From the NCBI RefSeq assembly GCF_024448695.1, contig NZ_JAMOHY010000023.1, forward strand, positions 1 to 50,353: a DNA stretch of 50,353 nucleotides. Direction: 5' to 3'. This stretch comes from Stutzerimonas stutzeri (GTDB lineage: Bacteria; Pseudomonadota; Gammaproteobacteria; Pseudomonadales; Pseudomonadaceae). The translations under genes and the position numbers were made by a program. A model generated the notes under the pieces. That model saw only the letters and a program-made list of their open reading frames with translations. It did not search any database and was not told where the DNA came from. Positions 17,369 through 27,087 of the stretch are shown piece by piece; the stretch's first letter is position 1; the number at the start of each line of letters is the position of its first letter.

Positions 17369-19612
17369 ATGGTTCAGGTCAGAGCACTTCAGCCGATCAA
17401 TACCGACGGCAGCATCAATCTCGAAGGCTGGCTCGATCATGTGCTGGGCATGGTCCCGGCGCTCGACCGTGACGCACTGAGGAAAGCCTGCGACTACGCC
17501 CGCGTGGCTGAGCAGCAGGCCAACGCGGCACAGAACCTGTGGAGCGAAGGCACGTCCAGTTACCAGACAGGCCTTGAGATTGCCGAAATTCTCGCCGACC
17601 TCAAGCTCGACCAGGAAAGCCTGGTCGCCGCCGTGATCTATCGCGGCGTGCGCGAGGGCAAGATCCAGCTGGCCGATGTCCATCGGCAATTCGGGCCGGT
17701 GGTCGCCAAACTCATCGCCGGCGTGCTGCGCATGGCGGCGATCAGCACCAGCCTGAACCCGCGCGAATCCCTGGTGCTGGGTTCCCAGACCCAGGTGGAA
17801 AACCTGCGCAAAATGCTTGTGGCCATGGTCGATGACGTGCGCGTCGCGCTGATCAAGCTGGCCGAGCGCACCTGCGCCATCCGCGCGGTAAAGAACGCCG
17901 ACGATGACAAGCGCCACCGCGTTGCCCGCGAGGTGTTTGATATCTACGCGCCGCTGGCGCATCGGCTGGGTATCGGCCATATCAAGTGGGAGCTGGAGGA
18001 CCTGTCCTTCCGCTATCTGGAGCCTGAGCAGTACAAGCAGATCGCCCAGTTGCTGCACGAACGGCGCCTGGATCGCGAGCAGTACATCGACAACGTGGTG
18101 CAGCAACTGCGTGACGAGCTGACCGCGGCAGGCATCGAGCCCGATATCGATGGCCGAGCCAAGCATATCTATTCCATCTGGCGGAAGATGCAGAAGAAAG
18201 GCCTGCTTTTCAGCCAGATCTACGACGTTCGTGCCGTTCGCGTGCTGGTGCCGGAAGTGCGCGACTGCTACACCGCGCTGGGTATCGTGCACACCCTGTG
18301 GCGACACATTCCCAAAGAGTTCGACGATTACATCGCCAACCCCAAGGAAAATGGCTACCGCTCACTGCACACTGCCGTGATCGGCCCTGAAGGCAAGGTG
18401 CTGGAGGTGCAAATCCGCACCAAGGCCATGCATGAGGAGGCCGAACTGGGCGTGTGCGCGCACTGGCGCTACAAGGGCACCGACGTCAATTCCGGCTCCG
18501 ACCATTACGAAGAAAAGATCGCCTGGTTGCGCCAGGTCCTCGAATGGCATGAGGAACTCGGCGATATCGGCGGCCTGGCCGACCAGTTGCGGGTCGATAT
18601 CGAGCCGGATCGGGTCTACGTCTTTACCCCGGACGGGCACGCCATCGACCTGCCCAAGGGCGCCACGCCGCTGGATTTCGCCTACCGCGTTCACACCGAG
18701 ATCGGCCACAACTGCCGCGGCGCCAAGGTCAACGGGCGCATCGTGCCGCTCAATTACAGCCTGCAGACCGGAGAGCAGGTGGAAATCATCACCAGCAAGC
18801 AGGGCTCACCGAGCCGTGACTGGCTGAATCCCAACCTGGGCTACATCACCACCTCGCGTTCGCGAGCGAAGATCGTCCACTGGTTCAAGCTGCAGGCCCG
18901 GGACCAGAACGTGGCTGCCGGCAAGGCAATGCTCGAACGTGAGTTGGCGCGCCTGGACCTGCCGCCGGTGGATTTCGACAAGGTGGCGGAAAAAGCCAAC
19001 CTGAAATCTGCCGAGGACATGTTTGCCGCCCTGGGTGCCGGCGATCTGCGCCTGGCGCATCTGGTCAACCTGGCGCAGCAACTGGTGGAACCGGAGCGTG
19101 GCCAGGACCAGCTGGAGCTGATTCCGCGCCGTTCGGCACCCTACAAGCCGGGCAAGCGCGGCGACGTGCAGATCCAGGGCGTTGGCAACCTGTTGACGCA
19201 GATGGCCGGCTGTTGCCAGCCGCTGCCGGGTGATCCCATTGTCGGCTACATCACGGTTGGCCGTGGCGTCAGCATCCACCGCCAGGATTGCGGCTCGGTG
19301 TTGCAACTGGCAAGCCGCGAGCCGGAGCGGATCATCCAGGTCAGCTGGGGCCCGATCCCGGAGAAAACCTATCCGGTGGATATCGTCATCCGTGCTTACG
19401 ACCGCTCCGGCTTGCTGCGCGACATCTCCCAGATGCTGCTCAACGAGCGGATCAACGTGCTGTCGATGAACACTCGCTCCAACAAGGAAGACAGCACGGC
19501 GCAGATGCAGCTGACCATCGAGATTCCGGGGTTGAATGCGCTTGGCAGGCTGCTAAGCCGGATCTCTCAGCTGCCCAATATCATCGAGGCCAAGCGCCAG
19601 CGAGCCACCTGA
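17369..19612 (+). CDS. relA: (p)ppGpp synthetase RelA
   Basis: A 747-residue ribosome-associated GTP/GDP pyrophosphokinase that makes the stringent alarmone when uncharged tRNA accumulates. The hydrolase domain (about 30-200) lacks the His-Asp metal motif (VAAVIYRGVREGKI where HD would be), as in true RelA rather than SpoT. The synthetase core has ENGYRSLHTAV and the catalytic EVQIRT at about 325-350. TGS follows (RVYVFTPDGHAIDLPKGATP, about 415-475), then the zinc-finger/CC region with AGCCQPLPGD and HRQDCG (about 605-645), then an ACT domain (about 668-745). A small hairpin, ACGCAG-ATA-CTGCGT (17337-17351), lies in the leader just before the GAGGGAAG ribosome binding site. Confidence 0.96.
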   Translation: MVQVRALQPINTDGSINLEGWLDHVLGMVPALDRDALRKACDYARVAEQQANAAQNLWSEGTSSYQTGLEIAEILADLKLDQESLVAAVIYRGVREGKIQLADVHRQFGPVVAKLIAGVLRMAAISTSLNPRESLVLGSQTQVENLRKMLVAMVDDVRVALIKLAERTCAIRAVKNADDDKRHRVAREVFDIYAPLAHRLGIGHIKWELEDLSFRYLEPEQYKQIAQLLHERRLDREQYIDNVVQQLRDELTAAGIEPDIDGRAKHIYSIWRKMQKKGLLFSQIYDVRAVRVLVPEVRDCYTALGIVHTLWRHIPKEFDDYIANPKENGYRSLHTAVIGPEGKVLEVQIRTKAMHEEAELGVCAHWRYKGTDVNSGSDHYEEKIAWLRQVLEWHEELGDIGGLADQLRVDIEPDRVYVFTPDGHAIDLPKGATPLDFAYRVHTEIGHNCRGAKVNGRIVPLNYSLQTGEQVEIITSKQGSPSRDWLNPNLGYITTSRSRAKIVHWFKLQARDQNVAAGKAMLERELARLDLPPVDFDKVAEKANLKSAEDMFAALGAGDLRLAHLVNLAQQLVEPERGQDQLELIPRRSAPYKPGKRGDVQIQGVGNLLTQMAGCCQPLPGDPIVGYITVGRGVSIHRQDCGSVLQLASREPERIIQVSWGPIPEKTYPVDIVIRAYDRSGLLRDISQMLLNERINVLSMNTRSNKEDSTAQMQLTIEIPGLNALGRLLSRISQLPNIIEAKRQRAT

Positions 19613-19627
19613 CCTACTGCGCTCGGC

Positions 19628-19715
19628 CATACTGCGTTGAAAGCCAGTTGAAAAATGCTCATTGGCAACAGCCAACTCCGCTTTTTCAACTGGCTTTCGC
19701 CTTGTCTAGCCTTCG
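19628..19715. repeat. MITE-like hairpin between relA and mazG
   Basis: The arms GAAAGCCAGTTGAAAAA (19639-19655) and TTTTTCAACTGGCTTTC (19682-19698) are perfect 17-bp inverted copies, with an inner TTGGC/GCCAA stem. Blocks ATACTGCGTT, AATGCTCATT, CTCCGCTT and GCCTTGTCT occur in the same order as in the element at 38923-39066, so the two are related. It may end relA transcription, since T-runs follow the loop, but it is not a classic terminator. Confidence 0.65.
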
Positions 19716-19802
19716 CTCGCTACGGTCAGGCTTCACTTGAATCCGTAGGTGAATGTCGCTTTACGCCCACGACGATCACCGCCCATCTTCATCGAGGAAT
19801 TC

Positions 19803-20618
19803 ATGTACCAACTCAACGATCTTCTGCACCTGATGGCCCGGCTGCGCGATCCGCAGCATGGTTGCCCCTGGGACCTGCAGCAGAACTACGCGAGCATCGT
19901 GCCGCATACGCTGGAGGAGGCCTACGAAGTGGCCGATGCCATCGAGAATGGCGACTTCGATCATCTGCCCGGTGAGCTGGGTGACCTGCTGTTTCAGGTC
20001 GTCTACTACAGCCAGTTGGCCAGGGAAGAAGGGCGGTTCGATTTTGCCGAGGTGGTGGATGGCATCACCCGCAAGTTGGTTCGCCGCCATCCCCACGTTT
20101 TTCCTGATGGCGATCTCTACGGTTCGACCGATCTTCCGCGCCTCGACGAGGCTGCGGTCAAGCGGCGCTGGGAAGAGATCAAGGCCGCCGAGCGTGCGCA
20201 GAAAGCCGCCGCGCCGGAGCAGTTGTCGCTGCTCGATGACGTGCCTGGGGCGCTGCCGGCCCTGAGTCGTGCCGTCAAACTGCAGAAGCGCACCGCCCAG
20301 GTCGGTTTCGACTGGCCGGATGCCTTGCCGGTGATCGACAAGGTGCGCGAGGAACTGGATGAAGTGCTGGTGGCCATGAGCGAAAACGACGCCGAGGCCA
20401 TCACGGAGGAGATCGGGGACCTGTTGTTCGTTACGGTCAATCTGGCGCGGCATCTGAAGGTTGATCCTGAAAACGCCCTGCGCGCAGCCAACCGCAAGTT
20501 CGAGCGGCGCTTCCGTTACATTGAGCAGGCCTTGCGGGAAGCGGGGCGGCCCATTGATGATTGTGACCTGGAAGAGCTTGATGCCCTTTGGGGCGAAGCG
20601 AAGAAGCAGCAGTTGTAA
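19803..20618 (+). CDS. mazG: Nucleoside triphosphate pyrophosphohydrolase MazG
   Basis: A 271-residue house-cleaning enzyme that hydrolyses NTPs and dNTPs to monophosphates. Two all-alpha MazG domains are visible. The first carries the metal motif E38/E39/E42 in LEEAYEVADAIE with E58 and D61 in GELGDLLFQVVYYS. The second has REELDEVLVAMSE and EEIGDLLFVTVNLARHL. The ATG at 19803 (MYQLNDLLHLMARLRDPQHG) follows GAGGAA, so the open frame before it is not used. In E. coli MazG is linked to relA and lowers (p)ppGpp indirectly; the same neighbourhood is kept here. Confidence 0.94.
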   Translation: MYQLNDLLHLMARLRDPQHGCPWDLQQNYASIVPHTLEEAYEVADAIENGDFDHLPGELGDLLFQVVYYSQLAREEGRFDFAEVVDGITRKLVRRHPHVFPDGDLYGSTDLPRLDEAAVKRRWEEIKAAERAQKAAAPEQLSLLDDVPGALPALSRAVKLQKRTAQVGFDWPDALPVIDKVREELDEVLVAMSENDAEAITEEIGDLLFVTVNLARHLKVDPENALRAANRKFERRFRYIEQALREAGRPIDDCDLEELDALWGEAKKQQL

Positions 20619-20626
20619 TTCGGCGA

Positions 20627-20656
20627 GTAGGGTGGATGTCGCTTTTCACATCCACC
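20627..20656. repeat. GGTGGATGT/ACATCCACC hairpin repeat between mazG and the DUF2058 gene
   Basis: GTAGGGTGGATGT, then CGCTTTTC, then ACATCCACC: perfect 9-bp arms (20631-20639 and 20648-20656). Same dispersed family as at 1446. Confidence 0.65.
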
Positions 20657-20725
20657 ACACTCCGCTCCATGGGTCGATAGACGCGATCCCCACGTCCATT
20701 TGAATACGACGAGACGAACCGACAC

Positions 20726-21265
20726 ATGAGTCTTTCCCTTCGCGATCAGCTGCTCAAAGCCGGGCTGGTCAATGAGAAGCAGGTCAAACAGGCCGGCAAG
20801 CAGCAAAAGAAACAGCAGCGTCTGGTGAACAAAGGCCAGATTGAGAAGGACGATTCGCAGCGTGAGGCCGCCCTCAAGGCCCAAGCCGAGAAGCTGGCGC
20901 GTGATCAGGAACTGAACCGCCAGCAGAAGGAAAAGGCCGAACAAAAGGCTCGCGCTGCGCAGATCAAGCAGCTGATCGAAACCAGCCGCCTGCCCAAGTT
21001 GACCACTGAGGATTACTACAACTTCGTCGACGACAAGAAGGTCAAGCGCCTGTCGGTGAACAAGCTGATGCGCGACAAACTCTCCAGTGGTTCGTTGGCC
21101 ATCGTCCGTCACGGCGGCGGCTATGAAGTGATTCCGCGTGAAGCGGCCTTGAAGATTCAGGAGCGTGATCCACGCCGCATCATCCAGCTCAACACCCAGA
21201 CCGAAGCACCGGATGCCGATGACCCATACGCCGCCTACCAGATCCCCGATGACCTGATGTGGTAA
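20726..21265 (+). CDS. DUF2058 (YaiL-like) protein
   Basis: A 179-residue soluble protein. Residues about 1-95 are extremely rich in K, Q, E and A and predicted to form long helices or coiled coil (KQQKKQQRLVNKGQIEKDD). The C-terminal part (about 90-160) is the conserved domain with TSRLPKLTTEDYYNFVDDKK, VNKLMRDKLSSGSLAIVRHG and YEVIPREAALKI. This composition matches the DUF2058/YaiL family, described as nucleoprotein or polysome-associated; no enzymatic motif is visible. It stands alone downstream of mazG, with a hairpin repeat in the gap. Confidence 0.87.
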   Translation: MSLSLRDQLLKAGLVNEKQVKQAGKQQKKQQRLVNKGQIEKDDSQREAALKAQAEKLARDQELNRQQKEKAEQKARAAQIKQLIETSRLPKLTTEDYYNFVDDKKVKRLSVNKLMRDKLSSGSLAIVRHGGGYEVIPREAALKIQERDPRRIIQLNTQTEAPDADDPYAAYQIPDDLMW

Positions 21266-21358
21266 ACCGCCGACGGAAGGACGGATAGAAAACGCGCCAC
21301 AGCTCTCTACCGATAGACCCGATCGGATCGTCCGATTGCCTCAGTGGAGTATCACGCT

Positions 21359-21526
21359 ATGGGTAACGAATTTATCCGTCATTCCGACGAATTCGACATC
21401 GACAGGCTCGGTCAGCAAGCCGGTGGCGTACCGGGCGATCCGGAAGAGCCCGGCGTACCGGACCAGCCCACCGAACCCGGCGTGCCAATGGAGCCTGATC
21501 AGCCGCCGCCAGCACCGGTGGCCTGA
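21359..21526 (+). CDS. Small acidic proline-rich protein, function unknown
   Basis: A 55-residue protein beginning MGNEFIRHSDEFDIDRLG. The tail is a run of G-x-P units: GGVPGDPEEPGVPDQP, then TEPGVPMEPDQPPPAP. The start ATG at 21359 has GGAG nine bases upstream, which supports a real gene. There is no signal peptide, no membrane segment and no cysteine. The GVP-P repeats suggest a disordered or extended tail that could bind a partner. I do not recognise the family. Confidence 0.6.
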   Translation: MGNEFIRHSDEFDIDRLGQQAGGVPGDPEEPGVPDQPTEPGVPMEPDQPPPAPVA

Positions 21527-21596
21527 AACTTCGAGGCTGAATGCGAAGCCAGCTGGCTCAGCATTACACGAGCTACCGAACTGAAAGAGGCGATGA

Positions 21597-21660
21597 CCTC
21601 TCTAACAGGCAGACGTCGATGTCGGCGGACTTTTCCGGCCGAAGGCGCTTTTTAGAGAGG
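21597..21660 (+). promoter_or_regulatory. Leader hairpin that can mask the ribosome binding site of the next small gene
   Basis: CCTCTCTAA (21597-21605) and TTAGAGAGG (21652-21660) are perfect 9-bp inverted copies. An inner stem, TCGGCGGA against TCCGGCCGA, closes the loop. The right arm includes part of the AGAGAGGGGC ribosome binding site of the gene at 21669. Folding would hide it, so control by an RNA, protein or temperature is conceivable. Confidence 0.4.
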
Positions 21661-21668
21661 GGCTGCCC

Positions 21669-21902
21669 ATGACCACCTGGATCATCGCTTACAACAGAGA
21701 CGGCAATACCTCGACCTTGAAAACCGATTCCGAGCATCGGCCGGATATCGACGAGGCGGTAGAGCTTGTGACCCGAATGGCCCGTCGAGAATTGGGTGAG
21801 GGTGATGTGGAGCATGAGCACGATCCCGATCTGGAGGATACGCCGGCTACCCGCCTGGCCGAGCGCTACGGCATCACCATCACCGGTATCACGCAAGCCT
21901 GA
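21669..21902 (+). CDS. Small conserved-looking protein, function unknown
   Basis: A 77-residue protein: MTTWIIAYNRDGNTSTLKTD at the N-terminus, a predicted helix (DIDEAVELVTRMARRELG), a very acidic, His-containing stretch (EGDVEHEHDPDLEDTP), and a C-terminal ERYGITITGITQA. The ATG at 21669 follows AGAGAGGGGC at good spacing. No signal peptide or transmembrane helix is present. The DVEHEHDPD segment could bind a metal, but this is speculation. The gene is convergent with the phosphoesterase gene 24 bp away. Confidence 0.6.
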   Translation: MTTWIIAYNRDGNTSTLKTDSEHRPDIDEAVELVTRMARRELGEGDVEHEHDPDLEDTPATRLAERYGITITGITQA

Positions 21903-21926
21903 ATGGCCGAAGGCCGATACGCGGCT

Positions 21927-22649
21927 TCAGCGTACCTGCCAGACACTCCCCTGACCTGTTACGTAAAGGCGCTGAGCGACGCCGGCGCCGATATCCATCA
22001 TGCCGGTAAAACTGCCGAAGGCCGGCAGCAGGCTGACTCGCTCGCCGATACAGAAACACGGCAAGCGCAGGCTCTGTCGACCACGCCCGTGCAGGCGAAA
22101 GGCCGGGTGCAGATGACCGGCCAGGACGTGATGGGTCGGATGCGGCTCGGGTTCGTGCTGCAGGGCAAAGGGGCCGAGCAGCAGCGGTTCAGGCACGACG
22201 GTGATCCCCAACTCCACGGGCGGGTCGCCGGCGCGCCGGTCATGGTTGCCGCGTATCAGCGTGATTTCCAGTAACCGATGGCGTCTGCGCCATGCAAGCA
22301 ATTGAGCATGTGTTTCGGGCGTGCGAGATTCAGGCGCATGCAGGAAATCGCCGAGAAAGATCAGCCCTTGGCTGGGGTACTGCTGCAGCAGCGTATCGAG
22401 GCGCTGGAGATTGATTTTGGTGGTCCCTTTCGGCACCGGCTGGCCAAGTCGGCGATAGGCGGCGGCCTTGCCGAAATGGATGTCGGCGATCAGCAACGTC
22501 TGTTCGGCAGGCCAGTAGATGGCCTTGTCGGCCAGCAGCCAGAGTTCGGTCCGTTCCAGTTCGATGGGCAGAAAGGGATTCATCGCTGTCCTGATGTTGG
22601 CCTCGGGAATTGTCTGCTCGTAGGTTTGATCCATTCGACTGTCGTTCAT
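21927..22649 (-). CDS. pdeM: Ligase-associated metallophosphoesterase/ssDNA endonuclease (MPE, PdeM)
   Basis: A 240-residue calcineurin-type phosphoesterase. The metal motifs are in the usual order: ADIHFGKAAAYRR, GLIFLGDFLHAP, LIRGNHDRR and VLAGHLHPAFRL. The P. putida homologue is a manganese-dependent single-strand DNA endonuclease encoded with Lhr-Core, an ATP-dependent ligase (Lig) and a beta-lactamase-fold nuclease (Exo). It lies 30 bp after lhr on the same strand. The start is uncertain: the ATG at 22649 lacks a good ribosome binding site, and an internal ATG at 22583 (MNPFLPIELERTELW) begins nearer the conserved region. Lig and Exo are 17 kb away in this window. Confidence 0.85.
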   Translation of the reverse strand: MNDSRMDQTYEQTIPEANIRTAMNPFLPIELERTELWLLADKAIYWPAEQTLLIADIHFGKAAAYRRLGQPVPKGTTKINLQRLDTLLQQYPSQGLIFLGDFLHAPESRTPETHAQLLAWRRRHRLLEITLIRGNHDRRAGDPPVELGITVVPEPLLLGPFALQHEPEPHPTHHVLAGHLHPAFRLHGRGRQSLRLPCFCIGERVSLLPAFGSFTGMMDIGAGVAQRLYVTGQGSVWQVR

Positions 22650-22679
22650 CGTTGCACAAGGCTGAACGAGTTAAGCCGT

Positions 22680-25268
22680 TCACCTTGGCTTCGTCCCAGG
22701 TGGCGCTGGCGTGCCGTCCTTGCGCTTGCGGGGCTTACGGGCCCGACGGGTTTCACGTTCGACGGTGATGTCGGAGTGGGGTTCGGGCTGGTAGCCGCCG
22801 GGGCCGGCGGCCTTGTCCAGCTCGGCGACCATGCGCCGGATTCGGTCGGCCAGTTTTTCCGAACTCATGCTTTCCCGGAAACGTTCGACCATCAAAGGAA
22901 AGGCAAGCGGCGTGGTGCGTTTGATCTGGTGTACAGCCAGTCGGCGTTGCTGCAGGCGGGTCAGGGTCTGCTCCAGTCGTTCGATTTCCAACTCCTGGCG
23001 CAGCACTTCTTCCTCGGCCTGGGTCAGCAGCAGGTTGGCCGGGTCGTATTGGCGAAACACGTCGAAGAACAGCCCGCTGGACGCCTGCAGCTGGCGGGCA
23101 CTCTTCTGTGCGCCGGGGTAGCCGGAAAAGACCAGCCCGGCGATACGTGCGATTTCGCGAAAGCGCCGGCGAGCCAGCTCGCTTGCGTTGAGGCTCGCCA
23201 GCACGTCGTGCAACAGGTCGTCCGTGTCGAACAGTGTCGGGGTCAGCTCGTGCAGCCAGTCCACGGCGGTGGCTGAAAGCAATTCCAGGCCGTAGTCGTT
23301 CACCGCAATGGAAAAGGTCAGTGGCTGGCGCTGGCCCATGCGCCAGGCCAGCAGGCTGGCCAGCCCCAGATGCACATGGCGACCGGCGAAGGGATAGAGA
23401 AAAAGATGCCAGCCCTCGCGGGATTTCATCACTTCAGCCAGCAGTGTGGTTTCGCTGGGCAGCGACGACCAGTCCATTTGCACCTGCAGCAGCGGTTGCA
23501 CCAGACGCATCTCGTCACTGTCGAAGTGACCACGCGAGGCGGCGCCCAGTTGCTCCACCACGGCATCGGCCAGTTCACTGGAAAGCGGCATCCGCCCACC
23601 GTTCCAGCGTGGCACCGCTGCCTTTCTGCTGGTGGCGCGGTTGACGTAGACGGTCATGTTCTCCACCCGCACCAATTCCAGCAGCCGTCCGCCGAAGAGA
23701 AAGCAGTCGCCGGGACGCAGGCGAGCGATAAAGCCTTCCTCGACACTGCCCAGCGAGCGTCCGGTGCCCCCTCTGGCCCAGAATTTCACCGTCAGGCTGG
23801 CATCGCTGACAATGGTGCCGATGCTCATTCGGTGACGCAGGGCGACGCGCTTGCTCGGCACCTTCCACAGGCCGCTCTCGTCGGGCTCGACCCGCTGGTA
23901 ATCCGGGTAGGCGGTCAGCGAGTGGCCGCCGTGGCGGACGAAGGCCAGTGCCCATTGCCATTGGGCTTGTTCCAGTTCGCGATAGGACCAGGCCTGGCGC
24001 ACTTCGGCAAAGAGGTCATCTGGGCGGAAACCGCCACCCAGCGCCATGCTGACCAGATGCTGCACCAGCACGTCCAGCGGCTGGTGCGGGGCGCTTCGGG
24101 CTTCGATCCGGCGTTCGGCGATTGCCACCTGAGCCGCGGCGGCCTCGATTACTTCCAGGCTGTGAGTCGGCACCAGCGTCACTCGCGAGGTGCGACCGGG
24201 TGCGTGGCCGGAACGCCCGGCACGCTGCATCAGCCGCGCCACGCCCTTGGGCGAGCCGATCTGCAGGACCCGTTCAACTGGCAGAAAATCCACGCCCAGA
24301 TCCAGGCTGGAGGTACAGACCACCGCCTTCAACGCACCCTGTTTCAGACCCAGCTCGACCCAGTCGCGCACTTCGCGGGCCAACGAGCCGTGGTGCAGGG
24401 CGATCAGCCCGGCCCAGTCCGGGCGCGCTTCGAGCAGCGCCTGATACCAGCGCTCGGCCTGCGAGCGGGTGTTGGTGAATACCAGCGAGGTGGCGGCTGA
24501 TTCGATCTCCTCGACCACCTGCGGCAGCATGCGCAAGCCCAGGTGCCCGGCCCAGGGGAAACGCTCGATGCTCGGCGGCAGCAGGCTGTCGATGGCCAAT
24601 GGTTTGTCGATACGGCCCTGAACCAGCCGGCCCTGAGCGGGGTATAGCAGGATGTCCTTCGCATCCTTCAGGTTGCCCAGGGTGGCGGACAGGCCCCAGA
24701 CGATCAGCTCCGGTATCCAGCGACGTAGTCGCGCCAGCGCCAGTTGGAGTTGTACGCCGCGCTTGTTGCCCAGCAGCTCGTGCCATTCGTCCACGATCAC
24801 CATGCGCAGCTGGCCGAAGGCCTGCCGGGCGTCGGCACGGGTCAGCAGCAGGGTCAGGCTTTCCGGCGTAGTCACCAGCGCACTGGGCAGGCGTCGGCTC
24901 TGGCGTGCACGTTCGGCACTGCCGGTGTCGCCAGTGCGCAGGCCGATGCGCCAATGGATGCCCAGCTCATCCACTGGCGTCTGCAGGGCACGGGCGGTGT
25001 CGGCGGCCAGGGCGCGCATGGGGGTGATCCAGAGGACGGTAAGCGAAGCCGGCTTGTCAGGGCTGGCCGCGACGCTGGCAAAGCGCTCCAGTGCCCCGAG
25101 CCAGACCGCATAGGTCTTTCCCGAACCGGTGGTGGCGTGCAGCAGGCCGGATTCGCCTTGACGTATCGCCTGCCAGACTTCCCGCTGGAAGGGAAAGGGC
25201 TGCCAGGCGCGGCGTAAGAACCAGATTTCGGCAAGATTGCTGCCTGACGATGGTGAAGCCTCGCGCAT
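22680..25268 (-). CDS. lhr: Ligase-associated DEXH-box helicase, Lhr-Core type
   Basis: An 862-residue superfamily-2 DNA helicase. Walker A is HATTGSGKT (residues 45-52 are ATTGSGKT), the DEXH box is DEWH (160-163), motif III is GLSATLGN, and the helicase C domain has [15 protein letters not shown]. The remaining half is the winged-helix plus Lhr-specific core domain. The length fits Lhr-Core; full-length Lhr of about 1,500 residues has an extra C-terminal region absent here. The P. putida counterpart is a 3'-to-5' ssDNA-dependent ATPase/translocase. The protein ends with a basic tail ([18 protein letters not shown]). The ATG at 25268 has no strong ribosome binding site. It is the first gene of a pair with the MPE gene. 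Confidence 0.9.
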   Translation of the reverse strand: MREASPSSGSNLAEIWFLRRAWQPFPFQREVWQAIRQGESGLLHATTGSGKTYAVWLGALERFASVAASPDKPASLTVLWITPMRALAADTARALQTPVDELGIHWRIGLRTGDTGSAERARQSRRLPSALVTTPESLTLLLTRADARQAFGQLRMVIVDEWHELLGNKRGVQLQLALARLRRWIPELIVWGLSATLGNLKDAKDILLYPAQGRLVQGRIDKPLAIDSLLPPSIERFPWAGHLGLRMLPQVVEEIESAATSLVFTNTRSQAERWYQALLEARPDWAGLIALHHGSLAREVRDWVELGLKQGALKAVVCTSSLDLGVDFLPVERVLQIGSPKGVARLMQRAGRSGHAPGRTSRVTLVPTHSLEVIEAAAAQVAIAERRIEARSAPHQPLDVLVQHLVSMALGGGFRPDDLFAEVRQAWSYRELEQAQWQWALAFVRHGGHSLTAYPDYQRVEPDESGLWKVPSKRVALRHRMSIGTIVSDASLTVKFWARGGTGRSLGSVEEGFIARLRPGDCFLFGGRLLELVRVENMTVYVNRATSRKAAVPRWNGGRMPLSSELADAVVEQLGAASRGHFDSDEMRLVQPLLQVQMDWSSLPSETTLLAEVMKSREGWHLFLYPFAGRHVHLGLASLLAWRMGQRQPLTFSIAVNDYGLELLSATAVDWLHELTPTLFDTDDLLHDVLASLNASELARRRFREIARIAGLVFSGYPGAQKSARQLQASSGLFFDVFRQYDPANLLLTQAEEEVLRQELEIERLEQTLTRLQQRRLAVHQIKRTTPLAFPLMVERFRESMSSEKLADRIRRMVAELDKAAGPGGYQPEPHSDITVERETRRARKPRKRKDGTPAPPGTKPR

Positions 25269-25407
25269 GCGTCATACCGTCTGGTGGAATTTTGCCTGCA
25301 GACCTTTCCGGTCGGCTCAGATCCCTTTTGTCAGGAAGGGGTCCGGCCTTTTGCAAGCGCCACCAGCTCTGACAGCACACGGACGGACTCTGCTCGAAGC
25401 CGATTGC

Positions 25408-26106
25408 TTAGATCGCCACCAGCCCGCGCACACCCTCGGCTTCCATGTTCTGGCCTCGGCCCTGCTGAACCACCTCGCCGCGGCTCATCACCAGATACTG
25501 GTCGGCCAGTTCGGCAGCGAAATCGTAGAACTGCTCGACCAGCAGAATGGCCATGTCGCCGCGGGCAGACAGCTTTCTGATCACCAGGCCGATTTCCTTG
25601 ATGACCGAGGGCTGAATGCCTTCGGTGGGCTCATCGAGAATCAACAGGCGTGGCTTGCTGGCCAGCGCCCGGCCAATGGCCAGTTGCTGCTGCTGGCCAC
25701 CGGAGAGATCACCACCACGGCGCTGCTTCATCTCCTCGAGTACCGGAAAGAGTTCGTAGATGAAACCCGGCACTTCCCTGGCTTCCCTGGCGCTGAAACG
25801 CGAAAGGCCCATCAGCAGGTTTTCCTCGACTGTCAGCCGACCGAAGATATCCCGGCCCTGGGGCACATAGGCGATGCCGGTCTGCACCCGCTGGTGAGGC
25901 TTGAGTCCCGTGATCGGCTTGCCTTCCCAGTTGACTGAACCTTCCCTGGCCGGAATCAGGCCCATCAGGCACTTGAGCAGGGTGGTCTTGCCAACGCCGT
26001 TGCGGCCAAGCAGGCAGGTAACTTCGCCGACTTTCGCCTCGAACGACAGGCCGCGCAGGATATGGCTGCCGCTGTAGTACTGGTGCAATTGCTGGACTTG
26101 CAGCAT
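25408..26106 (-). CDS. urtE: Urea ABC transporter, ATPase subunit UrtE
   Basis: A 232-residue LivF-like ATPase of the high-affinity urea importer. Walker A GRNGVGKTTLLK, signature LSGGQQQQLAIGRAL, Walker B LLILDEPTEGIQP and the H-loop region are all present, although the switch position reads VEQFYD rather than containing a His. This is common in LivF/UrtE proteins. The ATG at 26106 (MLQVQQLHQYYSGSH) follows AAGGAG at good spacing. It is the last gene of urtABCDE, separated from urtD by 168 bp that hold hairpin repeats. Confidence 0.94.
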   Translation of the reverse strand: MLQVQQLHQYYSGSHILRGLSFEAKVGEVTCLLGRNGVGKTTLLKCLMGLIPAREGSVNWEGKPITGLKPHQRVQTGIAYVPQGRDIFGRLTVEENLLMGLSRFSAREAREVPGFIYELFPVLEEMKQRRGGDLSGGQQQQLAIGRALASKPRLLILDEPTEGIQPSVIKEIGLVIRKLSARGDMAILLVEQFYDFAAELADQYLVMSRGEVVQQGRGQNMEAEGVRGLVAI

Positions 26107-26123
26107 GTGCGACTCCTTCACTT

Positions 26124-26269
26124 GGTGGATAAGCCTCTGGCGTTATCCACCCTACGGTTAGGTTTGCGTTGATGCGGGCATGGGCGTTTGGCGGGCGTAG
26201 GGTGGATGACGCTTTATCCATCCACCGCGGACTGCCATGGGTGGGAAAAACGCGTTATCGACCCTCCGG
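26124..26269. repeat. Cluster of GGTGGAT hairpin repeats between urtD and urtE
   Basis: Two clear copies: GGTGGATAA/TTATCCACC (26124-26151, then CTACGG) and GTAGGGTGGATGACGC...TATCCATCCACC (26197-26226). A third, degraded copy, GGGTGGGAAAAACGCG...TATCGACCCT, lies at 26239-26265. They fill almost all of the gap inside the urt operon. Confidence 0.7.
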
Positions 26270-26274
26270 ATCAT

Positions 26275-27083
<809 letters not shown>

Positions 27084-27087
<4 letters not shown>

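Noticed and set aside
17369..19612. RelA hydrolase domain lacking His-Asp, considered as a mutation
   Set aside because: Loss of the HD motif is the normal state of RelA in gammaproteobacteria, where only SpoT hydrolyses (p)ppGpp.
22680..25407. LexA (SOS) box near the repair genes lhr and exo
   Set aside because: No CTGT-N8-ACAG sequence was found in the upstream regions of lhr, exo or mfd.
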